DNA of 64,000 bases from Amyloporia xantha. Taxonomy: Eukaryota; Basidiomycota; Agaricomycetes; Polyporales; Adustoporiaceae. The first letter of the stretch is position 1. Every line of letters begins with the position of its first letter. The stretch is taken from positions 248,001 to 312,000 of the forward strand of contig JAYKKR010000019.1 of NCBI GenBank assembly GCA_036971615.1, read 5' to 3'. Positions 1-11,000 of this stretch are shown one piece after another. Under the pieces are notes generated by a model. That model did no database searches. It worked only from the letters and a program-made list of their open reading frames with translations, and had not been told where the DNA came from. Position numbers and translations under genes: made by a program.

Positions 1-1227
1 CCTCGACCTGGCGGCAGCGTTAGCCGCAGCCAAAGTCAAGAAGGAGGAGTCTCCCATCTCCCTACTCCCCCTGTCCCGCGAGCGAATCCACCTGCGGGAA
101 CCCAAAGAGGAGTCGTACAGTCCGAGTCTACGCAGCCGACAGTCCCTGTCGTATCTCAGCCCGTCACCTCCACCCCGTCGTCGGCACCGCGCGGCCGTCA
201 AACCACCCGTCCTACCCCGCGTCACACGACCGCTTCACAGCAACAACCACCGCCTCCGCCCTCGCAGCAAACTACGACCTCCCCCGCGACGGTAATGGCT
301 GTAGACAAAGGCATTGCGAAGCTTCTCCTTCCCCAACGCTACGATGGCGAGAGCGTTGTGGAATGTAAACGGTACCTCGCCCAACTCTCGGAGTATCTCG
401 ACTACAATACGGATCTAGCTTCCGTCAAGCTACAGGTCCAGGTCGCGATCAGTCTTCTCGACGGAAAAGCACGCGAATGGGGCACTCCGTTCCTGGCGGA
501 CTACGTAGCTGGCCGAACTCCTTTCGCCACGCGTAAGGCCTTCACTGACGCCTTCACCGCCCGTTTCGGACATCTCGACGATGCAGCCGCCGCACAAGTC
601 GAGCTCACCAAAATCTGCGCTCGTAACTTGCGCGACTCGAGAACTGCCGCACAGTTCTCCGCTCAATTCAAGGGTCCGGCGGACCGTTCTGGCTACGGAA
701 AGCTGGAACTCCGTGACAAGTACCTTAGCGGCATCCCCTCGCGCATCTACCGCAAAATTGAGCTCGAGCCCTTCGATGACTGGGTCAGCGCCGAGAAACG
801 AGTCCTCGCCGTCGAACAGATCCTGGACATAAGCCGCGCGCGCCGTCCAGATCTCAATATGTTCGCTCGTGGAGGGACTCGTACGTCACAGGGACGCCAA
901 CAAGCCGCCGCTTCTTCTTCTACTATCGCGGCTGTTGGTGACGGAAAATTCAACGGCTCCTGTTACGGTTGTGGGAAGCCGGGGTATCGTCGGAAGGACT
1001 GTCCGTCCTGCAAGGACAAACCTTACACTCCGCGCCAGGGTGTGCGAGCTACGGTTGCTGCAAGCGCAGCAACGCCAAGCGCTCAGCCCGAACAGGCACA
1101 AGTTGTGCAGCAGACGCCGGGAGATCTCTCGGCTATGTTAGCGTCTGTGTCTGCATTGGCCAATGAAGTGAAGTCCATGCGGGAGGAACTGGGGCAGTAT
1201 CGCGCGATGAAGGAGGAGCATTTTTAA
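1..1227 (+). CDS. Gag polyprotein of the gypsy element (5' partial)
   Basis: The frame is open from base 1 to the TAA at 1225-1227, so the ATG at 295 is internal. The N-terminal ~95 residues are rich in Pro, Gln, Ser and Thr; then comes a capsid-like segment (retrotransposon gag family, about codons 100-260) and one zinc knuckle near 958-1002. The knuckle reads Cys-x2-Cys-x4-Tyr-x4-Cys: the usual His is replaced by Tyr, which should weaken metal binding. A short acidic/coiled C-terminus follows. Gag would form the virus-like particle and package element RNA. Pol lies in the -1 frame and overlaps the 3' end of gag. Confidence 0.85.
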   Translation, partial: PRPGGSVSRSQSQEGGVSHLPTPPVPRANPPAGTQRGVVQSESTQPTVPVVSQPVTSTPSSAPRGRQTTRPTPRHTTASQQQPPPPPSQQTTTSPATVMAVDKGIAKLLLPQRYDGESVVECKRYLAQLSEYLDYNTDLASVKLQVQVAISLLDGKAREWGTPFLADYVAGRTPFATRKAFTDAFTARFGHLDDAAAAQVELTKICARNLRDSRTAAQFSAQFKGPADRSGYGKLELRDKYLSGIPSRIYRKIELEPFDDWVSAEKRVLAVEQILDISRARRPDLNMFARGGTRTSQGRQQAAASSSTIAAVGDGKFNGSCYGCGKPGYRRKDCPSCKDKPYTPRQGVRATVAASAATPSAQPEQAQVVQQTPGDLSAMLASVSALANEVKSMREELGQYRAMKEEHF

Positions 1228-4200
1228 TTCGGTCCACGCTTGCTGCCGCGCGCGCTGGACCCGTTACGAATCGATTTTCTGTACTACAAGCTGCAAATGT
1301 TTACGAAATAGATCACGGTTCTCAACATTTTCACATTCCGATACAGTTAATTGGCGAAAGACGGCAGAAAGAGGTAATTGCCATGGTGGACAGCGGTGCC
1401 ACCACTAAATTCATCCATAAACGATTCATCCAAGAGAACAACGTACGAACACGGAAGTTGGGGCGCCCCATTCCGCTATACAACATTGATGGATCGCTCA
1501 ACAAAAACGGAAGCATCACGGACGTAGCCGTGTTACAAATGCAGATAGGAGACCATATCGAGAAGATGGTATTTACGGTAACAGACATCGGGCCGGAAGA
1601 CGTCATAATCGGGCTCGACTGGCTTCGCGAACATAACCCTGATATTGATTGGGAGAGTGGCTCGTTCAAACTGGATAGGTGCCCTGAAGCGTGTCAAGCC
1701 CGAAAGGTTGGCCAGACGGAACAAGCAGCGTCTACGCGTGATACGGGGGACAGGCCCACGGCGCAGAAACGTTTGCGGAAAGCCAAATGGTCGACCAAGG
1801 GTAAGGTACGTAGTAAGGTATCACCCGAGGAGGAATCAGAGTTGGATCCAGTGGTCGAATGGAACGAAGACGACCTTCTTGAAGCCTGGGAGCGTGGTGT
1901 CAACCTCCCTGGTGCTCCACAACTGTATGTCGCAGCAGGACATACCTATTCACAAGTCCTTGCTGAAGAGGAGTACAAGAAGCGAGAGGTCAAAAGCGTC
2001 GAGGAAATGGTACCGGAAAAGTTTCACAAGTTCCTGAAGGTCTTCTCCAAAGAAGCCTCGGAACGACTTCCGGAGCATAAGCCTTATGATCATGCTATAG
2101 AGCTGATTCCTGACGCAAAAACGTTCCACTCGAGGGTATACCCACTGTCGCACAACGAACAAGGCGAGTTAGACAAGTTCCTTAAGGAGCAGCTAGCCAA
2201 AGGTTATATACGGGAATCGAAGTCGCCCATATCCTCTCCCTTCTTCTTCATCAAAAAGAAGGATGGATCACTTCGACCTGTACAGGACTACCGACGGCTT
2301 AATGAGATCACGGTCAAAAATCGCTACCCACTGCCCTTGATCTCGGAACTTGTCGACAAACTCAAAGGCGCCTCAATCTTGACCAAGTTCGACATCCGAT
2401 GGGGTATAATAACGTACGGATCAAACTCGGAGACGAATGGAAGGCTGCGTTTGTAACTAATCGAGGGTTGTACGAACCATCGGTTATGTTCTTCGGTCTC
2501 ACCAATTCTCCTGCGACCTTCCAAGCAATGATGAATGACATCTTCGGAGATCTCATTGCAGAAGGAAAACTCACGGTCTACCTCGACGACATCCTCATCT
2601 TCTCCACGGATAAGCTGGAGCATGAGAAAGTTACCCGTGAAGTATTACGTCGCCTTCAGAAAAATGATCTCTTTCTGAAACCAGAGAAGTGCGAGTGGGA
2701 CGTTCCTAAGACAGACTACTTAGGCATGATCGTAGGGAATGGTGAAGTGGCGATGGATCCCGCAAAGATCCGCGGAGTCATGGAGTGGCCCACCCCTCGG
2801 AATGTTAAAGACATCCAAAAGTTCCGAGGGTTTGCCAACTTCTATCGTCGCTTCATCAAGGATTTTGCAAAGATCACGCAACCCCTTGATCGCCTAACTG
2901 GGAACGTGCCCTGGCAGTGGGGCGAGGAAGAGCAGTCTGCATTCGAGGAGCTGAAACGCTGCTTTAGCACCACACCTGTCTTAGCACTGTATGACCAAGA
3001 CCGGGAAACGCGGCTAGAGGTAGATGCCTCTGGGTACGCAACCGGTGGCGTACTTTCGCAAAAGCAGGAGGATGGCAAGTGGCATCCGGTGGCTTACCGA
3101 TCTCGGGGTATGGATTCTGCCCAGCGTAATTACGAGATCTACGACAAGGAGATGTTAGCGATAATCGAAGCCTTGGAGGACTGGCGTCATTACCTCGAGG
3201 GTTGCCCTAACACGTTCGAGATCCTTTCGGATCATAAGAACCTCGAGTATTGGCGCACAGCTCAGCATCTCACGCGACGACAAGCGAGATGGGCTCTATA
3301 TCTGTCCCGCTTCGATTTCACTATCACTCACAAGTCGGGCAAGTCCAATGGAAAGGCTGACGCCTTGTCTCGTTGCCCAGACCTACAGGTTGGAGATGAC
3401 GATGACAACGTGGATCAGATTGTCCTGAAACCGGAACAGTTCCGCATTTCCTCCACACAGCGTGGGCATGCAGCAGTGGTGGCAGATCGATCGCTGCTGA
3501 AGCGAATTCGAGAATGTTCGGACAAGGATCGGGAGGTGGCGGACGCCCTGGAAAAGATTCAGAATCTGGGCCCGCCCCGGCTACAGCGCGACTTCACCGA
3601 GTGGAATGCCGAGCAAGGGCTTCTGCTGTTTCGAGGGTGCGTTTACGTCCCAAAGAATGCAGAGCTTCGGCGGGATATTGTCAAAATCCACCACGACGCA
3701 CCTGCGGCCGGTCATCCTGGTCGGGCCAAGACCCTCGAGTTGGTATCACGAAACTATTGGTGGCTGGGAATGTCCAAGTTCGTCAATGAGTACGTAAGCA
3801 CCTGCGACACGTGCAACCGTACCAAGACATTCCCCGCTAAACCACAGGGGCCGCTCAAACCGAATGAGATTCCAGAGCGCCCTTGGCAGGTTATTACCAC
3901 CGATATGATCGTGGGTCTCCCCAAGTCCGATGGGTTCGATTCAATCCTGGTCACTGCAGATCGCTTCACCAAGATGGTACACTTCTCGGCGTGTCACGAG
4001 ACTCTGACTGCTGAGGGTGCTGCGGAACTTTATATACGCGATGTCTTTTCACATCATGGGGCCCCGGCCAAGGTCATATCAGACCGAGGTCCCCAATTCG
4101 CGTCAAAGTATCTGCATGCGATCTACAAAGGGATGAATATCGAACCAGCCATGTCGACTGCCTTTCACCCTCAGACAGACGGGCAGACGGAGCGGTGGAA

Positions 4201-5068
4201 TCAGGAGATCGAGCAGTATCTTAGGGCTTATGTCAGCCATCGCCAGGATGATTGGGCGAAGCAGTTGCCTTTTGCAGAGTTTGCACTGAACAATCGAGTT
4301 CACTCTGCGACTGGTTATTCCCCTTTCTTCCTGAACCAGGCATATAACCCCGATCTCCAAATCCGCTTGAACCCCATGTCGAAGGTGCCCGCTGCGGAAG
4401 ACAGGTTGAAGTTGTTGCAGGAAGTACGGGATGACACGCGCGCTGCGCTGGAGCTGTCTGCTGAGCGTATGAAAACGTACTACGATAAGCATGTGCAGGA
4501 GGCACCGGTCTTCGAACCAGGTGACAAGGTGTGGCTGGATGCTCGTAATCTGAAGCTGAAACAACCGAGCAAGAAGCTTAGTCCCAAACGCCTTGGTCCC
4601 TTCCCTGTCACACGGAAGATCGGTGATTTAGACTATGAACTGAAGTTGCCCAAGTCGGTGCCAGTTCACCCGGTCTTCCACGTCTCCTTGCTCAGCAAGC
4701 ATTCGCGTAGTGAAATCCCGGGTCGAGAACCAGACGAACCGCCACCTATTGAGGTCGAAGGTGAAGATGAGTACGAAGTTGAGCAAATCAAAGATTCACG
4801 TATATTCCGCCGCCAGCTTCAGTACCTCGTCAAATGGAAAGGATACGATGAGTCCCATACGTCTTGGGAACCAGCGCGTAACGTAGCCAACGCAAAGGAA
4901 CTCATCGAGATCTTCCATCGTAGACACCCTAGTGCGCCTCGTCGACTCAATGCCGCTGTCTTTGCTGGCTTGCAGTTTCGTCCACTTCCTGAAGCGATAA
5001 CCGAAGCACGTTGCCGTTCTGGTTGGGAGATGGGGAAAGGAAGCGCGCATGAGGTCATGCGGCGTTAG
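1221..5068 (+). pseudogene. Gypsy Pol: protease, RT, RNase H, integrase, chromodomain; one frameshift
   Basis: The pol frame is open through the gag stop and has no ATG until 1383, consistent with expression by -1 frameshifting from gag. The aspartic protease motif DSGA is at about 1389. Reverse transcriptase follows, with the YLDD catalytic box near 2578-2590. RNase H (EVDASG, near 3015) and integrase follow, the latter with an HHCC zinc-binding domain near 3690-3820 and a D,D35E core. The C-terminal chromodomain (about 4770-4930) contains the YLVKWKGY motif and would direct insertion to marked chromatin. One T is missing near 2405, in the RT segment KFDIRWG, so the upstream frame stops at 2456 and the downstream frame continues intact to 5068. 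This is the only break seen. Confidence 0.9.
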
Positions 5069-5079
5069 GAGGGGGGTAC

Positions 5080-5676
5080 TGTCACGAGTTGACATCGAGC
5101 GTTTCTTCCTTTCTATATACGGACGATTTTCTCCTTTTACTCATCGTTATTTTCCCCTCTTATTCGAACGGCCATTCCACTGTACACATCACAAGCTCCT
5201 TGTTCATGGACTTAGACGCGTCGACCATTACAGGTCACATGTTCCCTTCCCACGGACTCCGTCCCGCCTTCCTTTTACGGACGTTTACTTAAGCACGGTG
5301 CCGGCCGACCTCGGGCCCCGCCGGGCTCCGCTCACGACATCACTTATGACTCATAGCCTGCTTACTCAGGCTGCGCACAGACCACCTGCGCACGGACCAT
5401 GTAGATAGCCTGCCCTGAACTCTCGTAGTATATAAGTAGTACGCCTCTACCTGGGGACTTCAGTTTCGACCTCTTGTCCCTAGGTAAGCCAAGCTTGCCT
5501 GTACATACTTACCATCACTTACATTTATTTATCTTGTCCCTAGCCTTAGACTTGAGCATAGCTCGTCATCGCTTCGGTAAAGACCTAGTCGAACGCCCTC
5601 GGCCTTTTAGGTTTGTTCTTCCCTTGTCGCTTGACTCTAAGTCGCGACAGCTAGGCCTTTGAGTCCTATACTTATC
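5080..5676 (+). repeat. 3' LTR of the gypsy element (right boundary inferred)
   Basis: The sequence starts with TGTCAC directly after the polypurine tract, contains a TATA box (TATAAG near 5431) for element transcription, and the first convincing CA end is at about 5676. Without the 5' LTR the right boundary cannot be confirmed; an end further left is possible. The inferred end abuts the ATG of the next gene. Confidence 0.6.
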
Positions 5677-6940
5677 ATGGCTCCTCATCGCAAAGAAAAT
5701 CGCCCCAAGACGTTGTATGAGTTACTAAAGGCGCCAATTCCAGAGGCACCCCCTTCGTACGCTGCTTGGAAGGCAGGAAATTCTAAACAGAAACAGAAGA
5801 AATCCCAAACCAAGGAACTCTCCGACGCCGAATGGACCTTGGACGCGACCAGTCGTTTGGAGAAAGTTGTCTTCGTGCCAGATTTAGTAGATAAACTGGT
5901 ACCGACTGCCAAATCATGCCTGGAAGACATACAAATCCAATGGGAGGACGACGACAAGATGGTCATCGCGAGTCAGATGCATCCGTGGCACACGTCATAT
6001 TTGATGACGAAGATCATTCACAGCGAGAAAGACGTGGAGTATATGTGCAGAGAAGTCATTTTCAAACCCGCTCTAGCCGCATTGCGATATGCGATGTCCG
6101 GAAAAATCGAATACGACTTGGAGCGCAGATCTCCATATCTTGCATCCTGTGGTGGCGGACAAGTCATTCCCGATGGAATGCTTGTTTTTGACGATACCAA
6201 ATTGGACGAGGTCGGAGGTACAAGGCTTACTATCGAAGCAAAGACTCCGGACGTATGGAACAAGGCAAATGATGAAGGCATCACCACTTCCACTATCTTT
6301 GACTCACTCATATGGCCCAAACCTGAGTTGATAGAAGGTTCCCCTCTAAGTCAGAAAGCAATGAAATTTCACTGGCCGAAGAACAGTTCATCAGACGTGG
6401 ACACACAAACACGGGTACTGATCCAGGTAGGCCTGGCTTCACTTCACATTGAGCAAGAGCGTGACTATTTTCTTCCACATCAGGTCTGGACTCAAATGGT
6501 AGAAAAGAAGAGCAACTTCGGCATTATTTCGACGTTCGAAAAGACGCATTTTATAGCGCGAGGTCAACGTGATGAAGACCTTAACTCCATGTTTATTTCC
6601 CGTTCATATGCCCGCAATGACAAGGCCATTCTCGCGACCTTCTGCTGGTTTGCGTTAGCAGCAGACTTCGGATCAATGACGACCAAATTTGCATTACCAG
6701 AGGCGGACACAAGTGATTGGCCAAAAACAGCTTTTCTTACAAGTGAGGTCGAATTTGCTGGCATTGACAACAGGTATGTCGACTTTTCCCTGTCTCCGTT
6801 CGCTCACTTGATTCCGATACCTTATAATTTACAGAACATTATACAATCCCAATGGGACTCCACCCCGTGCAACTCGCACGAGTCAACGCGTGAGGGAGCA
6901 GCAGCAACGCTTGAGGGAGCAGCAGCAACGCAGGTTATGA
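5677..6940 (+). CDS. PD-(D/E)XK nuclease-like protein of unknown role
   Basis: Two exons (5677-6773 and 6835-6940, GTATGT...TTTACAG intron) give 400 residues. The spliced C-terminus is a Gln/Arg-rich repeat (REQQQ twice) ending at TGA 6938-6940; the unspliced frame gives an unnatural tail, so the intron is favoured. Around residues 160-195 a Pro-Asp-Gly is followed by a hydrophobic strand and then Ile-Glu-Ala-Lys, the spacing and form of the PD-(D/E)XK active site found in restriction-type nucleases and in some fungal and oomycete effector-like proteins. The N-terminus is basic and Lys/Gln rich. I do not recognise a named family. The gene starts where the gypsy LTR ends, so the LTR may supply its promoter or may have displaced the original one. 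Confidence 0.55.
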
Positions 6941-7153
6941 GATAGGATATCGGCTGGACGCTGAGTGCTGAGCTGCTGGTCAGTTGAGAGATAGTTCTGT
7001 ACAGTACAAATGCTATACCGCACAAGCATGTAAAGGACTGTAGTGTATCCTTGTGCGATGTTTCTGTGCTTCCTGACATCAGGAAAAATCTCCCTTACTT
7101 ATTAGAGCTCATTGAATACTTACCATTCTTATCCAACTTATATGTCTCTTATT

Positions 7154-7310
7154 CTACTCATCTGATTCTTATTGACTGCTAATCTATCTCACACATCTCT
7201 AATTCCACTCATCAGATTCTTACTGAATGCTCATCTATCTTGTATTTCTCTAATCCTACTCATCAGATTCTTATTGAGTGCTAATTTATCTCAAGATGCT
7301 AATCAAACTC
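7154..7310 (+). repeat. Tandem repeat, about 3 x 51 bp
   Basis: Three imperfect copies share the core ACTCATCWGATTCTTAYTGA followed by TGCTMATYTATCT. They lie just inside the left inverted repeat of the AT-rich element and may be subterminal binding sites for a transposase, which is an inference from their position. Confidence 0.7.
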
Positions 7311-7690
7311 TCAGAAAGTTGTTATGAGATCTTCCAATTGCTCACTTACTTCAGCTGTGCTGTGCTAGTAACTAGTATGGACTAGATATGTAGAATGAGC
7401 ACCATAATAAACAAGCCTTTGTATTTATAGACTTACATTGTACTCCTTGAACAAGGTCACAAAGATACACCTTAAGAAATTATTCTTTTTTTATCTCAAT
7501 CTAAGAAAGAAAATACTGCAAAAAGTACTTGCATTTGATAGAGAGCCTTCTATTTAGCCAGAAAAATAAAGTGGAGATATAATTGCATCAAATGTCTATG
7601 GAGGAGTATAGCAGCAGCCAAGCAACAAAAAGACACAAGTCATCATACTCAGGAAGGCTTATATTGATGAGAGTGAGTTAGAAAAGATGT

Positions 7691-7780
7691 GGACTTGTGG
7701 TGTAGTGGTAAAGTGCTACAGGTCATGCCTTATAAGGAAATCAATTCTGAGAGGTCACTGGTTCAATCCTGTGTGGTGGC
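7691..7780 (+). other. tRNA-like pol III promoter module (A box + B box)
   Basis: TGGTGTAGTGG (7698-7708) matches a tRNA A box and GGTTCAATCCT (7760-7770) a B box, 62 bp apart; a normal intronless tRNA has about 44 bp. A D-arm-like stem (TGTAG/CTACA) is present. The T stem and acceptor stem pair poorly, so this is more likely a SINE-like or decayed tRNA-derived promoter than a working tRNA gene. Confidence 0.35.
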
Positions 7781-8087
7781 AGAAGATACTTATTTTTTAC
7801 ATTTTTATTCCAACCTTCTGTTATCAACCTGTCATTGCTAATGGCATAAAGACACTCTTTAATTGATGATTTTCACCATTTGGTAAGCAACATTGTTTTT
7901 CCTTCCTCTCACTTAGTTCTTATCAAGTACTCATGAGTACTCATTATGCACTTATGATGCTTATCTGAGAGGCGATTAGCAAGTGGGTAAAATAATAAGT
8001 ACTTATGACACTTATGTGACTTATGTGACTTTTTTATCTCAACAAGTGCTAATAAGAGCTAATAAGTAAGGGAGATTTTCCCTGATG

Positions 8088-11000
8088 GACATATATCAAC
8101 AACATTGGAAAGATCTATCTGAAGGAAAGCTCTGACTTCAGACTGAGTGGGAAAAATCTAATCGCCCGAGGGCTTCCAGCTGTAGCGACCCAATTCGCCC
8201 AGCATATGCTTCCGACTTCTTCACATGCCCATCGAATGATCGCTCGAGTTGGCATTCATTTCAGTGGCCGAGAGCTTGGAACCAGAGATTATTGCCCTGG
8301 CCAGACACCTTACAGATGCCAAGGTCTGAGAGGGCCCCGGGAATTCCCAGGATGGGACTATCGTCAGATTCGAGCCGGGAGCCACAGGATGAAGAAATAA
8401 TATTCGTGCTTGACCCGGACTAGCTCGGCCGGCCGACCGATTTCCGTATTTAGTAACACCCCTTCCGAATGCGTATGTTCAAACAGTCGTCTGTTATTTT
8501 ATCGACAACCTCGGGCACAGGCTAGTCATATTGCCTCTATTCCCGCATCATGATAGAATATTCAAAGCTCTGTGCTCTATATAGGGCGTCCCTCCAAATG
8601 GAGTAACAAGCTTCTCCTCCATTTTCTCTCCAGTCTGAGGTTGTAATTGAGCTGCATTACCCGCGTGGACGAACGAGGAGAGGGTCGCTCGCGCCGAGCA
8701 TTACCCTTGTCTACTTTATCTTCATCTGAGATCCCACTAGACGGCATTATAGCTACAAACCGATTTCAGGAGTTTCTGATAGAGCATACAAAACGAGAGT
8801 CTGCGTTCGCCTCGGGCGCCGAGCGGGAAAGTAAGCGAAAACAACCCGGCCTCATTTCGTCAGCGACCAATCGAACAGTTACATCTGCGCTCTATTTCTC
8901 TTTTCTTTGGGTCGTGCGCGCAGCCTCGAGAGCGACGTTGCACATGGCTGAGGCAGGCACGGGCAGGATCAAATTCCAGAGCATCAACACAGGACAGCAG
9001 GGTAGCGGTGCATGTGTCTATACCATCGCGAACGCGGACAGGGCGTATATTCATTGTCGCTAGCTGAGCGATGTGTTGCGTGCAGGCGTTTGGTCGAGGT
9101 ATAGAGTCGCGGTATGTTCAGAGACGTCAACAGCGGTGGTGAAAACCTGCGATGGGAGGTAAAATTAAAAGACTCGTCCGCAGCACAAAGATGGTGGCTT
9201 GTTTTCTGGGTGGGACGAGCAAGGATTAATATGCACAGGGTTTAGACGGAGAGCCGCGACCATCACCGAACCCCGAGACTTTTCATATAGCTATATCATG
9301 GATGTCGGAATATAAGACAAAATCAATAATAGAACACGTACGATAAGTTACAACCACCCATATATTGAATTATACAGCTGAGAGCCATTGCCAAGAGGTC
9401 CAAAGGACGAAACTTTCCTGCTTGTTATATGCTGTCAATGCGAATATGGGCGTTTATCTTCCGACAATGAGGATCTGGTCAAAAATCATATTTTTGTCTT
9501 TATAAACTTCACCCATATATTCGTCCAGACATCTAGCATACGTACAAATTAGTTCCGTTCGCATTCGCGCTATATTCTTTTCTCATAGGTCAGAATACCT
9601 TATGACCTGTAGAGTATATGTGGCTGCTTCCAAATTCCTGACGGTATGTTGGGACATAGTAATCTCGTAGACCATCTATTTTTGAATTATATGGCGTTAC
9701 ATTTGGAGTAACGCACAGATTGGTTGCCAACTGATATAACGCGTCATAACGCTGCTCGCAGTGTGATGATGGCGGGGTACGGGATCGGGTCTATGGGCGG
9801 GTGGATCGTCCGATGTCCATCTTCAGAAAGGCTTGGGCGCAGAACCCACGTCTCCTTGTGCTGCCAGAGGTCTGCGCGAGTTGGACATGTAGTGGTCTCT
9901 ATTAGTATCTCACTGGTGACACTCGCGGTGTCACGTTACCGACATGTACATGTTGAAGTTGCAACGTGAATGGAGCCGCTTCGACCGCTTCCATCGATCT
10001 TGTCGCAGATCTCAGCTCTGCCGGCATTCTGCAGCATTCTGCCTCATTGCTATGTAGAAACTGAAAAGGTTGTCGTATGTATACCGTAGTAAGGTGAGCT
10101 ACAGGCTACAGTAACGAAGGAATTTCCACGTCATTACCCGCGTTGGCTGGTATCGGCTGCAGCTCGAATAGGACATTGGACGGGGAGACGGGTGCAAGCT
10201 GCACCAGAAAGGACCGAGAAGAGCGGGTAACCGTGCATGTATCTCGGGCAGGTGCACAGTTCATCAGGGAGAGGGCAGAAGCAAGCAGGTGAATACTGGC
10301 GATTGTCGCCTAGACGCCGAAAAGCAAAACGACGGGGTGCACTCCTGACAGGCATAACAGGCATACAGACATGGACAGAGATGGCAAAAGCTTGCGAGCG
10401 GCAGTCAACATGCGCAGGCACGCAGGGAGAAACGAAGCATCAAGACCAGCATGAAGGGCTCAGACACGGTCTCCCAATTGCCGGGTGAGACGATGAGCGC
10501 TGAGCATTGGTCTGTAGAGGCATTCGACGGGGAGCCGCGACGGGTTCGGGATCGGGAATATGTCCTTACGGGCGGGTGGAATGTGCGACGTCCATAGTCA
10601 GGAAAGGCTTTGTCGGAGAATGTACGTGCCGTGTGGTAGGGAACGGTGAATGACGGAGGGGCGTCGTTTGGGACGGTTTGGCAGAGTGTTGATGCATGCC
10701 GCGGAAGACAGGACGCACGGCACGCTGCAAGCCGCCTCCGCGAGCGTCGAGGGAAAATGATGAATGGATGACGGTGATGGCATGCCGGCGGTCGATCGTG
10801 CGTTGGGTTGGACGGGATTCCGGCAGTGAGAGATGCGTTCGGGCGACGGGATGGCAGAGGGCGACGGAGCGGAGTCGGGGTCGGATCAAATCGAGTGAGT
10901 GCGCAGAGAGATGCAGGTTGTGAGTCGCTCTGTGTGTCCGCAGGCGCGAGTACACAGCGAACGGCAGTGAGCTTACGGGGCGAGACGGTCGACGAACCTC

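Larger units (their letters stand above)
1..5676 (+). mobile_element. Ty3/gypsy chromovirus LTR retrotransposon, 5' end outside window
   Basis: Gag, protease, reverse transcriptase, RNase H, integrase and chromodomain occur in that order, which is the Ty3/gypsy (Metaviridae) arrangement; the C-terminal chromodomain places it among chromoviruses. The 5' LTR and the start of gag are beyond the left edge. A purine tract (about 5066-5078) precedes a TG-starting 3' LTR. The copy carries one clear frameshift in reverse transcriptase and an altered Gag zinc knuckle, so this copy is probably not autonomous, although the rest of pol is open and well preserved, suggesting recent insertion. The target-site duplication cannot be tested because the left flank is missing. 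Confidence 0.95.
7077..8087. mobile_element. AT-rich non-autonomous element with 29-bp terminal inverted repeats
   Basis: Both ends begin with CATCAGG and read into a shared stretch matching at 28 of the first 29 positions when one end is reverse-complemented. The interior is clearly more AT-rich than its surroundings and encodes no protein. It holds about three copies of a ~51-bp tandem repeat (7154-7310), a tRNA-like module (7691-7780) and a 16-bp palindrome (AGTACTCATGAGTACT, near 7925). No long target duplication is visible; flanks share only GA. This fits a MITE or foldback element mobilised in trans. The junctions also satisfy A|TC...CTGA|T, the Helitron rule, but long TIRs argue against that. 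Confidence 0.7.

Noticed and set aside
7077..8087. Calling the AT-rich element a Helitron
   Set aside because: Ends fit A|TC...CTGA|T, but a 29-bp inverted repeat is not expected of canonical Helitrons and no Rep/helicase is present.
8647..9063. 138-codon plus-strand frame
   Set aside because: It begins at a TTG, has no early ATG, no domain and no homologous copy in the window.
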